In this document: positions 51,282-60,428 of the stretch, one piece after another
How the letters are laid out: every line of letters begins with the position of its first letter
Position numbering within the stretch: the first letter of the stretch is position 1
Origin: JAIBAJ01 sp965284645
GTDB taxonomy: Bacteria > Bacteroidota > Bacteroidia > JAIBAJ01
Direction: 5' to 3'
NCBI GenBank assembly: GCA_965284645.1
Contig: OZ260106.1
Span: 3,224,001 to 3,288,000, forward strand
Length of the DNA stretch: 64,000 bases
Notes under the pieces: model-generated
Databases searched by the model: none
Seen by the model: only the letters and a program-made list of their open reading frames with translations
What the model was told of the DNA's origin: nothing
Position numbers and translations under genes: made by a program

Positions 51282-51304
51282 TCAAGTATTCAAAATTATT
51301 ATTA

Positions 51305-51456
51305 GGCGGGCCCCCAACCGCCAAAACCATGCTACCATTGATTAATCATTGGCAAAGGCGGTTGGGTCAGGCTATCGCTAATACTCCTCAGCTGGTAGCC
51401 CCCAAAAATGCAGGGGGGCTACCAGCTTGCGGGGTATCACGCTCTATCCTTGCCCG
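51305..51456 (+). repeat. Family A repeat, copy A6, with perfect 14-bp internal hairpin
   Basis: It starts GGCGGGCCCCCAACCGCC then AAAACCA, keeps GGTTGGGTCAGGC and ends CTCTATCCTTGCCCG. The variable middle is a perfect inverted repeat (51390-51403 and 51414-51427, AGCTGGTAGCCCCC arms, 10-nt loop), unrelated in sequence to the hairpin of copy A2. It lies on the sense strand downstream of the LolA-like gene. Confidence 0.88.
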
Positions 51457-51566
51457 ACATCTCCGCATAGCATTGTACTGAACCTGGGCTTTTGTATTTC
51501 ATCCAAAGTTGTCAAATGGAAATACCCGGGTAAAATGAATTATAGCGATAATGGGAATTATCAAAA

Positions 51567-51939
51567 CCAAATTAAACAATTGGAGGATCAATGAATCCGA
51601 ACCACTTGATTGAGTAAAGTTTATACCACTCCACGCATTTCAATACAGCAGTTGTTATCCATTCGAAAAAACAAATTGATTTACAACTGGTTATACCAAT
51701 TTTAATTTAAAAATAGTCCAAAGGCTATTTGTAAATATAGATTGGTAAATGCCTAGGATACAGGATGTTAGTCCAATTTTAATTTATAAATAGTCCAAAG
51801 GCTATTTGTAAATTTAGATTGGTAAATGCCGAGGATACAGTATGTTAGTCCAATTTTTTCAAGAAACTGTGAGCCTAAAATTGGACTATACATTATGTCC
51901 AATCGGTATTAATCGCTTATGCATTTCTAATGCCTAATC
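51567..51939 (-). repeat. Family B repeat, copy B2, enlarged by a tandem insert
   Basis: Reverse-complement relative of 696-859. It shares GCATTAGAAATGCATAA near one end (51921-51939 region), AACCAGTTGTAAATCAATTTG and AACAACTGCT (51646-51695), CAAGTGGTTCGGATT and TTTAATTTGG at the other end. Between the first two blocks it carries about 210 nt of extra DNA that includes the 77-bp tandem repeats. Confidence 0.6.
51696..51849. repeat. Two tandem 77-bp direct repeats
   Basis: Unit 1 at 51696-51772 and unit 2 at 51773-51849 differ at only a few positions, and a third unit begins at 51850 (CCAATTTT) before diverging. Each unit contains TAGTCCAAAGGCTATTTGTAAAT and GGATACAG. No spacers vary between units. 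Confidence 0.9.
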
Positions 51940-51999
51940 AAAATAAATAACATGGAAAAAGCCAAGTATCTAAAATAATTCCGAAAGGAAGCAAACAAA

Positions 52000-52027
52000 A
52001 AGGCCAGTCTCTTTTGAAACTGGCCTT
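52000..52027 (-). terminator. Rho-independent terminator of the PpiD-like gene
   Basis: A perfect 9-bp stem (AAGGCCAGT / ACTGGCCTT) with a 10-nt loop is followed on the minus strand by TTTTTGTTTG. It lies 20 nt after the stop. Confidence 0.85.
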
Positions 52028-52047
52028 CCATTATATTTTGATTTACC

Positions 52048-54159
52048 TTATTGTCTGTAGGTGTTTTTCAAACGATTGTCTACAATTTTCGCTTTTTCCT
52101 TCAAAGCTTCGTAAGGTTCAAATTGAGCCCTTTGTGACAACATTTGTTTTAATTGAGCTGCATTCGCAAGGAAATCTTTGGTGGCAGGAGCCTCTTCAAT
52201 TTTGGATACATAACTTACATAAACACCATTTCCACTGGCTACTGGTTTTGTTAGTCCTACTTTTTTAGCACTGGTAATAACACCCACTAATTCAGGTTCG
52301 CGACCTAAATTTGGAGAGATTTGGAAAGCGCTGAAAACCAAGGATTGAACGGTGTCGATTGGTGAATTAAATTTTGCTGCAAGCGCTGAAATATCCGAAC
52401 CTCCAGCCAAAGCAGTTTCCATTTCCTTCATAAAGGATTCGGCTTTTTTGGCTTTTCTTACATTCATGGTAACATCTTCCTTCACTTGATCCAATGGTTT
52501 GTAACCTTTTGGAGTAACTTCCTTCAATTTAGCCACAACGAAACGTTTTCCAAGTTCAAAAACTTTAGAAACTTGATCCTTTTCATGGGTGTAGGCCCAA
52601 CCAACGATTTCACGGGCATTTTCAACACCTGGCAAATTGGTTTGGTTTTCACGCAACTCACTCTCACGAGCTACAAGGTTACCGGTTTTTGCGGTTTCAT
52701 CAAATTGAGCAGCATTTGTGGCTTTAGAGGCAAATTCATCCGCTTGGGCAAAAGTTGCTTGGTAAGTCTTGTTACTTGGTTCAATTCGTTTAGTAACAAT
52801 ACCGATATTTCTTTTCAAGGTTTCTTTACCACGCGCAGTAACTTCAATTAAGTGAACGCCAAATTGAGAAACAACCACTTGCAATTCGCCAACTTTTCCA
52901 TTGAAACTTGCATCATTAAATGGTTTAACCATGGTGCCTTTTTTAAACCAGCCTAGGTCACCACCTTTAATTGCCGAACCCACGTCTGTTGAATTTGCTT
53001 TGGCCAATTCTTCAAAGCTTGCACCACCTTGAATCAGCTTTTTCAAACTATCAATTTCTGCTTTTACTTTTTCTAATGATTTACCATTATCCACTTTACG
53101 AAGAATGTGACGTGCTTTAACAGAGTCGCAATCATTTTTAATGGAAAGTACTTTCGCTAGTTTGAATGATTCATTATCCGAAATAGGACCAGCAATAGTT
53201 CCAACTGAAGCGGTTAATAAAGTATCCAAACCAGGAAGAAAAGCTCCAGGTGCTAATAGATTCTCTTTATATTTCTCATCTGAATAAAAATTAATCAAAG
53301 AAGTATCATTATCGGTTGTTTTGAACTCCTCTTTGATTTTTGCGATTTCTTCACTTGTCTTTTTTACATCATCCTGACTTGGACGAATATCAAATACAAC
53401 GTAATCTATCTTCCTTGTTTCTTCTTTTTGTTTGTATTTGTACTTATTGTCCTCGTAGTATTTCCCCAACTCTTCATCAGTAACGGCAATAGTTGTGTCA
53501 ACCACTGTATTAAACTTTTTACCAACTACCAAGGCGTCGAATTTTTTGTTTTTAGCGATATAATCCGCTTTAGCCTGTTTGCTATTTACAAAAATACCTT
53601 TACCGATTAGGGTATTGTATTTACGGTTGCGTTTATCCGTTTTCAATCCTTCTTCGAATTTAATCCATTGATCACGCATAGCACCAGTTTCGTCTTCATC
53701 CATACGTTTTAAGTAGGTAGCAACACGAGTTGGGTCAAATTTACCTGTATTAGGATCGGTAAAACTTTGCACCACGGTAGGATCCGGGTTTGAACCTTGA
53801 ACCATATCGAAAAGCTCTTCCGAGCTAACCGTCAGACCAAGTTCATCCATTTCTTCACCAAGAACCCTTTCACGGATCAATTGCTCCCACACCTGACTAC
53901 GAATCATCTCTTGGGTGTTTTCATCCAAAGACTTTTGCTGGGTATTGGTTTTGTAATTTTCAACCGTTTGGTTTACTTTTTCTTCATATTCCCTTCCATC
54001 AATGTCATCACCATCGATTTCACCGATCATCAAACGATCACGGTTAAGGAATGAGTTTTGGTTGTCCAAGGCATCACTTACTACGAAAAGCAACAAAGCT
54101 CCTCCGATAGTTATGAGCAAAAGAGTCGATTTTTCCCTGATTTTACTTATTAAAGCCAT
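52048..54159 (-). CDS. PpiD/SurA-like parvulin peptidyl-prolyl isomerase
   Basis: The 703-aa protein is anchored by one N-terminal membrane helix (residues 13-28, LLLITIGGALLLFVVS). A SurA_N-like helical chaperone domain follows (about 40-230). One parvulin domain lies about 335-455 (VKARHILRKVDNG ... DVGSAIKGGDLGWFKKGTMVKPFNDASF ... QFGVHLIEV), and a further C-terminal half carries degenerate parvulin features. It faces the periplasm and helps fold outer-membrane or T9SS-exported proteins. It is a single-gene unit with its own terminator and a -7 box. Confidence 0.9.
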   Translation of the reverse strand: MALISKIREKSTLLLITIGGALLLFVVSDALDNQNSFLNRDRLMIGEIDGDDIDGREYEEKVNQTVENYKTNTQQKSLDENTQEMIRSQVWEQLIRERVLGEEMDELGLTVSSEELFDMVQGSNPDPTVVQSFTDPNTGKFDPTRVATYLKRMDEDETGAMRDQWIKFEEGLKTDKRNRKYNTLIGKGIFVNSKQAKADYIAKNKKFDALVVGKKFNTVVDTTIAVTDEELGKYYEDNKYKYKQKEETRKIDYVVFDIRPSQDDVKKTSEEIAKIKEEFKTTDNDTSLINFYSDEKYKENLLAPGAFLPGLDTLLTASVGTIAGPISDNESFKLAKVLSIKNDCDSVKARHILRKVDNGKSLEKVKAEIDSLKKLIQGGASFEELAKANSTDVGSAIKGGDLGWFKKGTMVKPFNDASFNGKVGELQVVVSQFGVHLIEVTARGKETLKRNIGIVTKRIEPSNKTYQATFAQADEFASKATNAAQFDETAKTGNLVARESELRENQTNLPGVENAREIVGWAYTHEKDQVSKVFELGKRFVVAKLKEVTPKGYKPLDQVKEDVTMNVRKAKKAESFMKEMETALAGGSDISALAAKFNSPIDTVQSLVFSAFQISPNLGREPELVGVITSAKKVGLTKPVASGNGVYVSYVSKIEEAPATKDFLANAAQLKQMLSQRAQFEPYEALKEKAKIVDNRLKNTYRQ

Positions 54160-54183
54160 TTTTCACAATACGATTTCGGGCGG

Positions 54184-54191
54184 CGAAGATA
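54184..54191 (-). promoter_or_regulatory. Promoter -7 box of the PpiD-like gene
   Basis: On the minus strand TATCTTCG (7 of 8 to TAnnTTTG) lies 24 nt before the start codon. Confidence 0.4.
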
Positions 54192-54270
54192 CATTTTTTG
54201 TTCTTAGTCATTCAATAAAGTTTACAAAAGAAATTTAATTAGGTTTGCATACTTCATTCTTAAGGAAATT

Positions 54271-57156
54271 ATGTTTAGAAAAATAGCCACTACTTTGCTG
54301 CTAACTAATTTATTTTTAAGCAGTTATGGTCAACTAACTGTAAATACAGGTTTAACACCGCAACAATTGGTCAACAATGTTTTGTTGGGAAATGGGGTTG
54401 TGGCCTTTAATATTACCTACACTGGGGCTCCTCAAGCAATAGGAACATTTAATAGTTTAAACTCAAATGTTGGTTTAAATTCAGGTATTCTGCTTTGTTC
54501 AGGTAATGTCACGGCTGCGATTGGTCCTAATACTGCCACCGGACAAGGCGAAGATAATTTTCAACTTGGCGATGCTGATATTGATGCATTTACCGGCCAA
54601 GCCACTTCAGAAAACGCTGCTATCTTAGAATTTGACTTTATTCCTTCCTCCGATTCTTTATCATTTCGTTATGTTTTTGCATCAGAGGAATATGAAGATT
54701 TTTCCGATCCAGGCTCAAATTACAATGATGCCTTTGGATTTTTCTTAAGTGGTCCTGGAATAAATGGAACCTTTTCGAATAATTCCATTAATATCGCTCT
54801 TATTCCATCTACAAACTTACCTGTTTCCATTGGTAACATTAATCAAACCACCAATACACAATATTATATACCCAATTTAAGTCCTAACGAGGGAGGAAAT
54901 CCACCAGCCAACAACTTTGCCTATGATGGATATACGGTGGTTCTTACAGCCAATGCCTCTGTTACTTGCGGAGACACTTTTCATATTAAGTTAGCCATTG
55001 CTGACCGATTTGATGGTGCTTATGATTCTGGTGTGTTTCTTGAAGCAGAGAGTTTTGCTTCCGGAGGCTTGGATGTTACCACTCGCACCCTTTCAGGCGA
55101 TAGTATTGTAACGGAAGGATGTGTAGGCGCTGGATTTGTTTTTAGTCGAATTGACACTTTAACTTCAGATACAGTTACTATGGTAATTGGTGGAAACGCC
55201 ATTGCGGGAGTAGACTATGTACCTTTTAACGATACCGTTATTTTTCCTGTGGGAGTTGATTCTGTTATTATTCCAATTAATGTCATTCAAGATGGTATTT
55301 TTGAAGGAACTGATACAATAACGGTAACAGTAACCTTTGTCACTGAATGTGGTAATACCATTGTAAAACAAGGTGTACTCTATTTGGTGGATACCCTACT
55401 GATTTCAACTGCACCTGATACCTTTATAGTTCAATGTAATACCGATAGTTTCTTTGTGACGCTTTCGCCACAAAATGGGAATCCTCCTTATTCCTATTTA
55501 TGGAGCACAGGTGAAACTTCGGATACAATTTGGCTACAAGCAGCCCAAGATACCTTTGTAACAGTTCAAATTACAGATTTCTGCGGTAACACTTCAGGAA
55601 ACGATACCCTATATGTTCGATTTGCCTTGCTTGATCCTTTGAGCCTAGATTTGGAAACGGGTTTGCTTTCTGATACCTTAACCTGTGACAATAACTTTAT
55701 TTTCCCGTTTGCTAATGTTACAGGAGGTTTACCAAACTATACGTATTTATGGAGCAATGGTGATAACTCCGCGTTCCCTTTTTATTTTGTTGATTCCTCG
55801 CAATATGTTTGGGTGGAAGTGAAAGACCAGTGTGGCGTTACCCTGAGAGACAGTACTAGGATTACGTATTTAATACCAAATCAACCAACGATTACCCTTA
55901 GCATAGGCGACACAACTATTTCTTGCCCAAATTTGACACCAATTACTATCGGTGCTTCTATTAACTACCCAGGCACTTTTGATTATTTTTGGAGCGATGG
56001 AAACCAAAATTTTGGAGTCAATCAAATTGCACCAACAACTGTAAACCCAATAAATACAACCAGTTATTTTGTTAGTGTTAACGAATGTAACCGCACAACA
56101 AACTCAGATACACTTACAGTTACGGTTAATACGCCACCTCCGCCGGTTATTGCTATTTCTGGCAACCAAAGTGTGACCTGTCCTGGCGATACTGTTCAAT
56201 TGAGTGCTTCCGTTACTGGTGGTAGTCCAAGTTTTCAATACATATGGACTAGCAATAACAATAATTTCCCTATTCCTGCCAATGGAAGTTCAGTGGTGGC
56301 CACTATAAATACTTCTTCTGAAATCCAATTGTTTGTAACAGACCAATGTCACACTACTCCTGTTCAAACTACAGTTTCTATTCAGATTATCCCTGCCGAT
56401 CCAATTGTGATAACGCTTCAAGACACCAATGTTAATTGTCCAGGTGATTCAATTACTTTATTTACCTCGGCAACAGGAGGAGCACTTCCGTTGCAATACG
56501 ACTGGTCAATTTTACCGGGGGCAAACAATGGTCTAATTTGTTTTGTTCCTTCTGTTGATACAACCACAACCATAGAATTAGTTGTGAAAGACCGCTGTAA
56601 TAATCAAAAAACAGATAGCATTACCATCCAAGTACCAAACTACCCTCTTGTGAATGTAACAGCTGGAACAGATACAAGTATTTGTGCCAATGATTCTATT
56701 TTATTGTCAGGAACAGTTGACGGAGGTGCTGGTAATTTCAGAACAACTTGGTGGTTGGGAGCAGATTCAATTTCAAATACGAACCAAGTTAGAATGGTTT
56801 ATCCCGATAAAGACACGCTAATTTTTGTTTTTAAAGCGGTAGATGGCTGTGGAAACGAAGGCAATGACACGGTAAATATTGAAGTAATCCCTTGTGATAT
56901 TCAAGTTACAAATGTTATGACCCCAAATGGTGACGGATATAATGACAATCTAATTTTCAATTATGCACAGTTTTATGAACAGAACCATTTGGTGGTTTAT
57001 GACCGCTGGGGTAGAAAAGTATTTGAAACTGAAAACTATAAAAATGATTGGAATGGAGATAAGTTGCATGAAGGCACCTATTACTGGGTTTTGACTCCAA
57101 CCACTACTCCTCAAGGTCCATTTACAGGGTTTGTATTGTTACTTAGAGATAAATAA
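54271..57156 (+). CDS. Choice-of-anchor-L surface protein with PKD-like repeats and T9SS type B C-terminal domain
   Basis: The 961-aa secreted protein has a signal peptide (1-20). A choice-of-anchor L domain follows (about 22-265; SGILLCSGN, YVFASEEYEDFSDPGSNYNDAFGFFLSG), then a Calx-beta-like domain (about 275-385; GNAIAGVDYVPFNDT). About six PKD/SprB-like modules follow (390-880), each with a GG-x-P-x-Y-x-Y-x-W core (GNPPYSYLWSTGE, GGLPNYTYLWSNGD, GGSPSFQYIW). The C-terminus (VMTPNGDGYNDNLIF ... YDRWGRKVFE ... GTYYW) is the gliding-motility/type B T9SS sorting domain. It is likely a surface adhesin that depends on a PorP/SprF partner. Its stop overlaps the kynU start. Confidence 0.9.
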   Translation: MFRKIATTLLLTNLFLSSYGQLTVNTGLTPQQLVNNVLLGNGVVAFNITYTGAPQAIGTFNSLNSNVGLNSGILLCSGNVTAAIGPNTATGQGEDNFQLGDADIDAFTGQATSENAAILEFDFIPSSDSLSFRYVFASEEYEDFSDPGSNYNDAFGFFLSGPGINGTFSNNSINIALIPSTNLPVSIGNINQTTNTQYYIPNLSPNEGGNPPANNFAYDGYTVVLTANASVTCGDTFHIKLAIADRFDGAYDSGVFLEAESFASGGLDVTTRTLSGDSIVTEGCVGAGFVFSRIDTLTSDTVTMVIGGNAIAGVDYVPFNDTVIFPVGVDSVIIPINVIQDGIFEGTDTITVTVTFVTECGNTIVKQGVLYLVDTLLISTAPDTFIVQCNTDSFFVTLSPQNGNPPYSYLWSTGETSDTIWLQAAQDTFVTVQITDFCGNTSGNDTLYVRFALLDPLSLDLETGLLSDTLTCDNNFIFPFANVTGGLPNYTYLWSNGDNSAFPFYFVDSSQYVWVEVKDQCGVTLRDSTRITYLIPNQPTITLSIGDTTISCPNLTPITIGASINYPGTFDYFWSDGNQNFGVNQIAPTTVNPINTTSYFVSVNECNRTTNSDTLTVTVNTPPPPVIAISGNQSVTCPGDTVQLSASVTGGSPSFQYIWTSNNNNFPIPANGSSVVATINTSSEIQLFVTDQCHTTPVQTTVSIQIIPADPIVITLQDTNVNCPGDSITLFTSATGGALPLQYDWSILPGANNGLICFVPSVDTTTTIELVVKDRCNNQKTDSITIQVPNYPLVNVTAGTDTSICANDSILLSGTVDGGAGNFRTTWWLGADSISNTNQVRMVYPDKDTLIFVFKAVDGCGNEGNDTVNIEVIPCDIQVTNVMTPNGDGYNDNLIFNYAQFYEQNHLVVYDRWGRKVFETENYKNDWNGDKLHEGTYYWVLTPTTTPQGPFTGFVLLLRDK

Positions 57157-58424
57157 TGTTCGAGAATTCCCTTTCCTATGCTAATAAACTTGATTCACAA
57201 GATACACTAGCTTACTTAAGAGATCGTTTTTGCATTCCAAAACAGGATGGAAAAGAAATCGTTTACCTCTGCGGCAATTCTTTAGGACTGCAGCCCAAAT
57301 CTGCAAAAGCCTATTTTTTGCAGGAAATTGAGGATTGGGCCAACTGGGGCGTCGAAGGACATTTTCATGCGAAACATCCATGGTTTTCATACCAAGATTG
57401 GTTTTCAAAACCTCTAGCGAATTTAGTTGGAGCCAAACCAACCGAGGTTGTGGCAATGAATAACCTTACTGTTAATTTGCATCTTTTATTGGTTAGTTTT
57501 TATAAACCAATTGGGAAACGGACCAAGATAATTTTTGAATCTACCGCCTTTCCCTCCGACAGGTATGCCCTTGAAAGCCAAGTTAAGTTTCATGGACTAG
57601 ACCCTTCGACCAATTTGGTTGAATTGTATCCAGATGATAATGCTCAAATATCAACCCATTCCATACTTTCAAAAATTGATGAAATTGGTGATGAATTGGC
57701 CTTGGTTATGTTGGGTGGTGTAAATTATTATTCTGGACAATTTTTCGATTTAGAAAAAATAACTCGAAAAGCCCATGAGGTTGGAGCAATTGCAGGATTT
57801 GATTTGGCACATGCCATGGGTAATATTCCTTTGAAACTGAACCAGTGGAATGTGGATTTCGCTTGTTGGTGCAGTTATAAATATTTAAATTCTGGGCCAG
57901 GATCCGTTGCAGGAATTTATGTTCATGAAAAATATGGCGTTGGAACAGGATTAGCACGCTTCCATGGTTGGTGGGGAAACAATCCTGAAACCCGTTTTCA
58001 AATGGGAAAAGAATTTCATCCTGCAGAAGGAGCTGCCGGCTGGCAATTAAGCAATGCACCTGTTTTCAATATGATTGCCCATCGCGCTTCTTTAGAATTA
58101 TTCGAAGAAGTGGGATTAATGGCGCTGCGCGAAAAGAGTATTCGATTAACTGGATTTCTTGAATTTTTACTTGAAGAAATTAACAAGACTCAACATGCCA
58201 AAATCGTTGAAATATTAACACCTTCCAATCCAGAAGAGAGAGGCTGTCAATTATCCTTAAGAATTGGCAAAAATGGTAAAGGCTTATTTGAATCTATGGT
58301 AAAAGCTGGTTTTTTGCCAGACTGGAGAGAACCTGATGTTTTAAGAATTTCGCCAGTTCCAATGTACAACACCTATACCGATGTTTGGCAAACTGCTAAT
58401 TTTATCAAGGAATATTTTGAATAA
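57156..58424 (+). CDS. kynU: Kynureninase
   Basis: PLP enzyme that cleaves kynurenine to anthranilate and alanine (and 3-hydroxykynurenine similarly). The 422-aa protein shows YLCGNSLGLQPK, FESTAFPSDRYALESQ, the conserved DLAHAMGN, the PLP lysine K242 in SYKYLNSGPG, then GWWGN and FHPAEGAAGWQLSNAPVF. Length and motifs match bacterial KynU. The ATG overlaps the adhesin stop by one base (TAATG), so translation is likely coupled, although the two products have no obvious shared function. No other kyn genes are nearby. Confidence 0.95.
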   Translation: MFENSLSYANKLDSQDTLAYLRDRFCIPKQDGKEIVYLCGNSLGLQPKSAKAYFLQEIEDWANWGVEGHFHAKHPWFSYQDWFSKPLANLVGAKPTEVVAMNNLTVNLHLLLVSFYKPIGKRTKIIFESTAFPSDRYALESQVKFHGLDPSTNLVELYPDDNAQISTHSILSKIDEIGDELALVMLGGVNYYSGQFFDLEKITRKAHEVGAIAGFDLAHAMGNIPLKLNQWNVDFACWCSYKYLNSGPGSVAGIYVHEKYGVGTGLARFHGWWGNNPETRFQMGKEFHPAEGAAGWQLSNAPVFNMIAHRASLELFEEVGLMALREKSIRLTGFLEFLLEEINKTQHAKIVEILTPSNPEERGCQLSLRIGKNGKGLFESMVKAGFLPDWREPDVLRISPVPMYNTYTDVWQTANFIKEYFE

Positions 58425-58428
58425 ATCC

Positions 58429-59340
58429 TTACCATTTTAATACGGCTTCAACCGCATAATGGTCACTTAAATCCTTATTCCTTCCATTCCAAATTTGTCT
58501 GAATTTACGAATGGACTTCTGAAACCTAGAAGGCTTTTTACCATTGGATTTATAAAGTACATAATCTAAAACCTCTGCCTTTCTATCTTCACATTCATTA
58601 AACAAATCATTAGTCCAAGCTCCCCAAGAAGCTCCATCTTCCCATTCGGCACTGTTTCTTTCGGCATCCTGACTTTCCAATTTTGCAAGCATCGTTTTGT
58701 ACTCTTCTGAAACATTATCCGGAGTATTTAAGTCTCCCACAACAAATTGAGGAACCCCTTCTTCTGCATTTGGTTTTAAAAGATATTCATTGATTTCATT
58801 GTATTGTTCTACCCTGTTAAGCTTATAATTCAAATTTTTCACTTCGGCTTGCAAATGAGTTCCAATTACCTGAAAACGTTTGTCCTTTTTATTAACTTCA
58901 ACTAAAAGGGCTCCCTTCTTACAAAAACAATCTGTTCCAACACACCCCTTGAAGATTATCCGTTTTTGCTTCTTAATTTCATGTTTGCTTAAAATCCAAA
59001 CACCCCCATTGGTTTTTAGGAATGCGCCATTGCCCGGTTCAACTTGGTAGGGGAAAAACTCTTTTAAACCTTCCCAAATAATTTTTCGGGCCTTTCTGTC
59101 TATTGCTTCTTGAAAAACAATAACATCATACGTTTTATCTTTTAACTGTTCAACAATAGCTTTGGCTCGATCCAATTGTCCATCCTTAAAAATGTAACGT
59201 GGGCGCATGAAAATATTCCATGTCAGTATCCTTAATTCTTCTTCTGGAGCAGCCTGTTCATTAATACAAATGGCAGGGCTCAGGAACAAGCCCCAAGCAG
59301 CAAATAAAATTACTACTATTGCAAGTAATCTTTTTTTCAT
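58429..59340 (-). CDS. Exported endonuclease/exonuclease/phosphatase-fold protein, sphingomyelinase-like
   Basis: The 303-aa protein has an N-terminal signal segment (1-26, lipoprotein-like Cys at 25). The EEP fold follows: LTWNIFMRP (metal Asn), VIVFQEAIDR (metal Glu), GGVWILSKHEI, VIGTHLQAE (catalytic His), FVVGDLNTP (Asp/Asn) and LSDHYAVEA (C-terminal Asp-His). All EEP catalytic residues are in place. Insertions and the string CVGTDCFCKKGALLVEV resemble secreted neutral sphingomyelinase-type enzymes, so a phospholipid is a plausible substrate, but a nuclease is possible. It converges on kynU with a 4-nt gap. Confidence 0.85.
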   Translation of the reverse strand: MKKRLLAIVVILFAAWGLFLSPAICINEQAAPEEELRILTWNIFMRPRYIFKDGQLDRAKAIVEQLKDKTYDVIVFQEAIDRKARKIIWEGLKEFFPYQVEPGNGAFLKTNGGVWILSKHEIKKQKRIIFKGCVGTDCFCKKGALLVEVNKKDKRFQVIGTHLQAEVKNLNYKLNRVEQYNEINEYLLKPNAEEGVPQFVVGDLNTPDNVSEEYKTMLAKLESQDAERNSAEWEDGASWGAWTNDLFNECEDRKAEVLDYVLYKSNGKKPSRFQKSIRKFRQIWNGRNKDLSDHYAVEAVLKW

Positions 59341-59456
59341 AGGAATCAGAATTTAGGAGAGGAAATTTGGATTGACAAATATAACTGCATTCAAAAAAAA
59401 AGGTTGTTAATTATATAAAAATTTTTTGTTAAGCGAAAATTCGCAAATCTTTAACA

Positions 59457-60179
59457 ATGAAAGTCCTAGGTATTATTCCCGCACGTTTTGGTAGCACACG
59501 TTTTCCAGGCAAACCGTTGGTTGATATTCAGGGTAAATCTATGGTCATGCGTGTTTACGATCAATGCAAAAAATGCATGGATTTAACGGAAGTAATTGTA
59601 GCCACAGACGATATTAGGATTTTGGATCATGTTATTGGTAATGGAGGGAAAGCCATAATGACCAGAATGAACCACGAAAGTGGAACATCCAGATGTGCAG
59701 AAGTTGCAGAAAAATTTCCAGAAATGGATGCCATTGTGAATATTCAAGGTGACGAGCCCTTTATAAATCCTGAACAAATTTCAGAATTAACAAATCTTTT
59801 AAAAGGGAAAACCGAAATAGCCACCCTAGCCCATCGATTTGATAAATCACTTTCTCCTTCAAATCCAAATTTTGTAAAAGTGGTTTTGGATAACTCCAAT
59901 AACGCACTTTACTTTTCTAGATCCCTGATACCATTCGTTCAATCACCTTCGACATGGCAAACAACCTATTTTAAGCACATTGGTATTTATGGTTACAAAC
60001 TAAACATCTTGCTTCAACTACCTCATTTAGAACCGAGTATTATTGATCAGGAAGAAAACCTAGAACAACTACGTTGGCTTTATTGGGGCTTTAAAATAAA
60101 GGTAGGAATTACTGAATATAAATCGCCAAGTGTGGATGTTCCAGAGGATCTAAACAATTTACCTATCATTAAAAAATAA
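59457..60179 (+). CDS. kdsB: 3-deoxy-manno-octulosonate cytidylyltransferase
   Basis: Activates Kdo as CMP-Kdo for LPS inner core synthesis. The 240-aa protein has the N-terminal nucleotide-binding IIPARFGSTRFPGKPL, ATDDIRI, MTRMNHESGTSR, VNIQGDEPFINPEQI, YFSRSLIPFV, HIGIYGYK and LEQLRWLYWGFKI, all in the KdsB order. It is a single gene with a short AT-rich region upstream. With hldD, lpxD and lptB it confirms a Kdo/heptose-containing LPS. Confidence 0.96.
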   Translation: MKVLGIIPARFGSTRFPGKPLVDIQGKSMVMRVYDQCKKCMDLTEVIVATDDIRILDHVIGNGGKAIMTRMNHESGTSRCAEVAEKFPEMDAIVNIQGDEPFINPEQISELTNLLKGKTEIATLAHRFDKSLSPSNPNFVKVVLDNSNNALYFSRSLIPFVQSPSTWQTTYFKHIGIYGYKLNILLQLPHLEPSIIDQEENLEQLRWLYWGFKIKVGITEYKSPSVDVPEDLNNLPIIKK

Positions 60180-60270
60180 GGACTTAATTTATTTTGGTTT
60201 GGTAAAAGGTTGTTGGTCGAATGTTTATAACAATTAACCTTGACTTAACCTTAAATCCTTTGTAATCCTA

Positions 60271-60278
60271 TATTTTTG
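60271..60278 (+). promoter_or_regulatory. Possible promoter -7 box of the giant T9SS protein gene
   Basis: TATTTTTG is a perfect TAnnTTTG match about 150 nt before the start codon, which would give a long leader containing the hairpin at 60321-60359. Confidence 0.4.
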
Positions 60279-60320
60279 CAATATGCAATTAAGCCTTTAT
60301 TGATTTTAAGGTAAATTCCT

Positions 60321-60359
60321 AAAAAGGAACTGTTTACCTCTAAATTTTGGTTCCTTTTT
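60321..60359 (+). promoter_or_regulatory. Hairpin in the leader of the giant T9SS gene
   Basis: A perfect 10-bp inverted repeat (AAAAAGGAAC / GTTCCTTTTT) with a 19-nt loop lies between the putative promoter and the start codon. It could be an attenuator-type terminator or a leader structure. No T-run directly follows, so termination is uncertain. Confidence 0.4.
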
Positions 60360-60428
60360 CGGGCATTTATTTTTTATTGATACAGGAAGTTAATTGTAAT
60401 TTTATTTCTACTCTAAAAAAACACCCAT

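Noticed and set aside
51696..51849. Tandem 77-bp repeats as a CRISPR array
   Set aside because: The units abut directly with no variable spacers, and there are no cas genes in the window.
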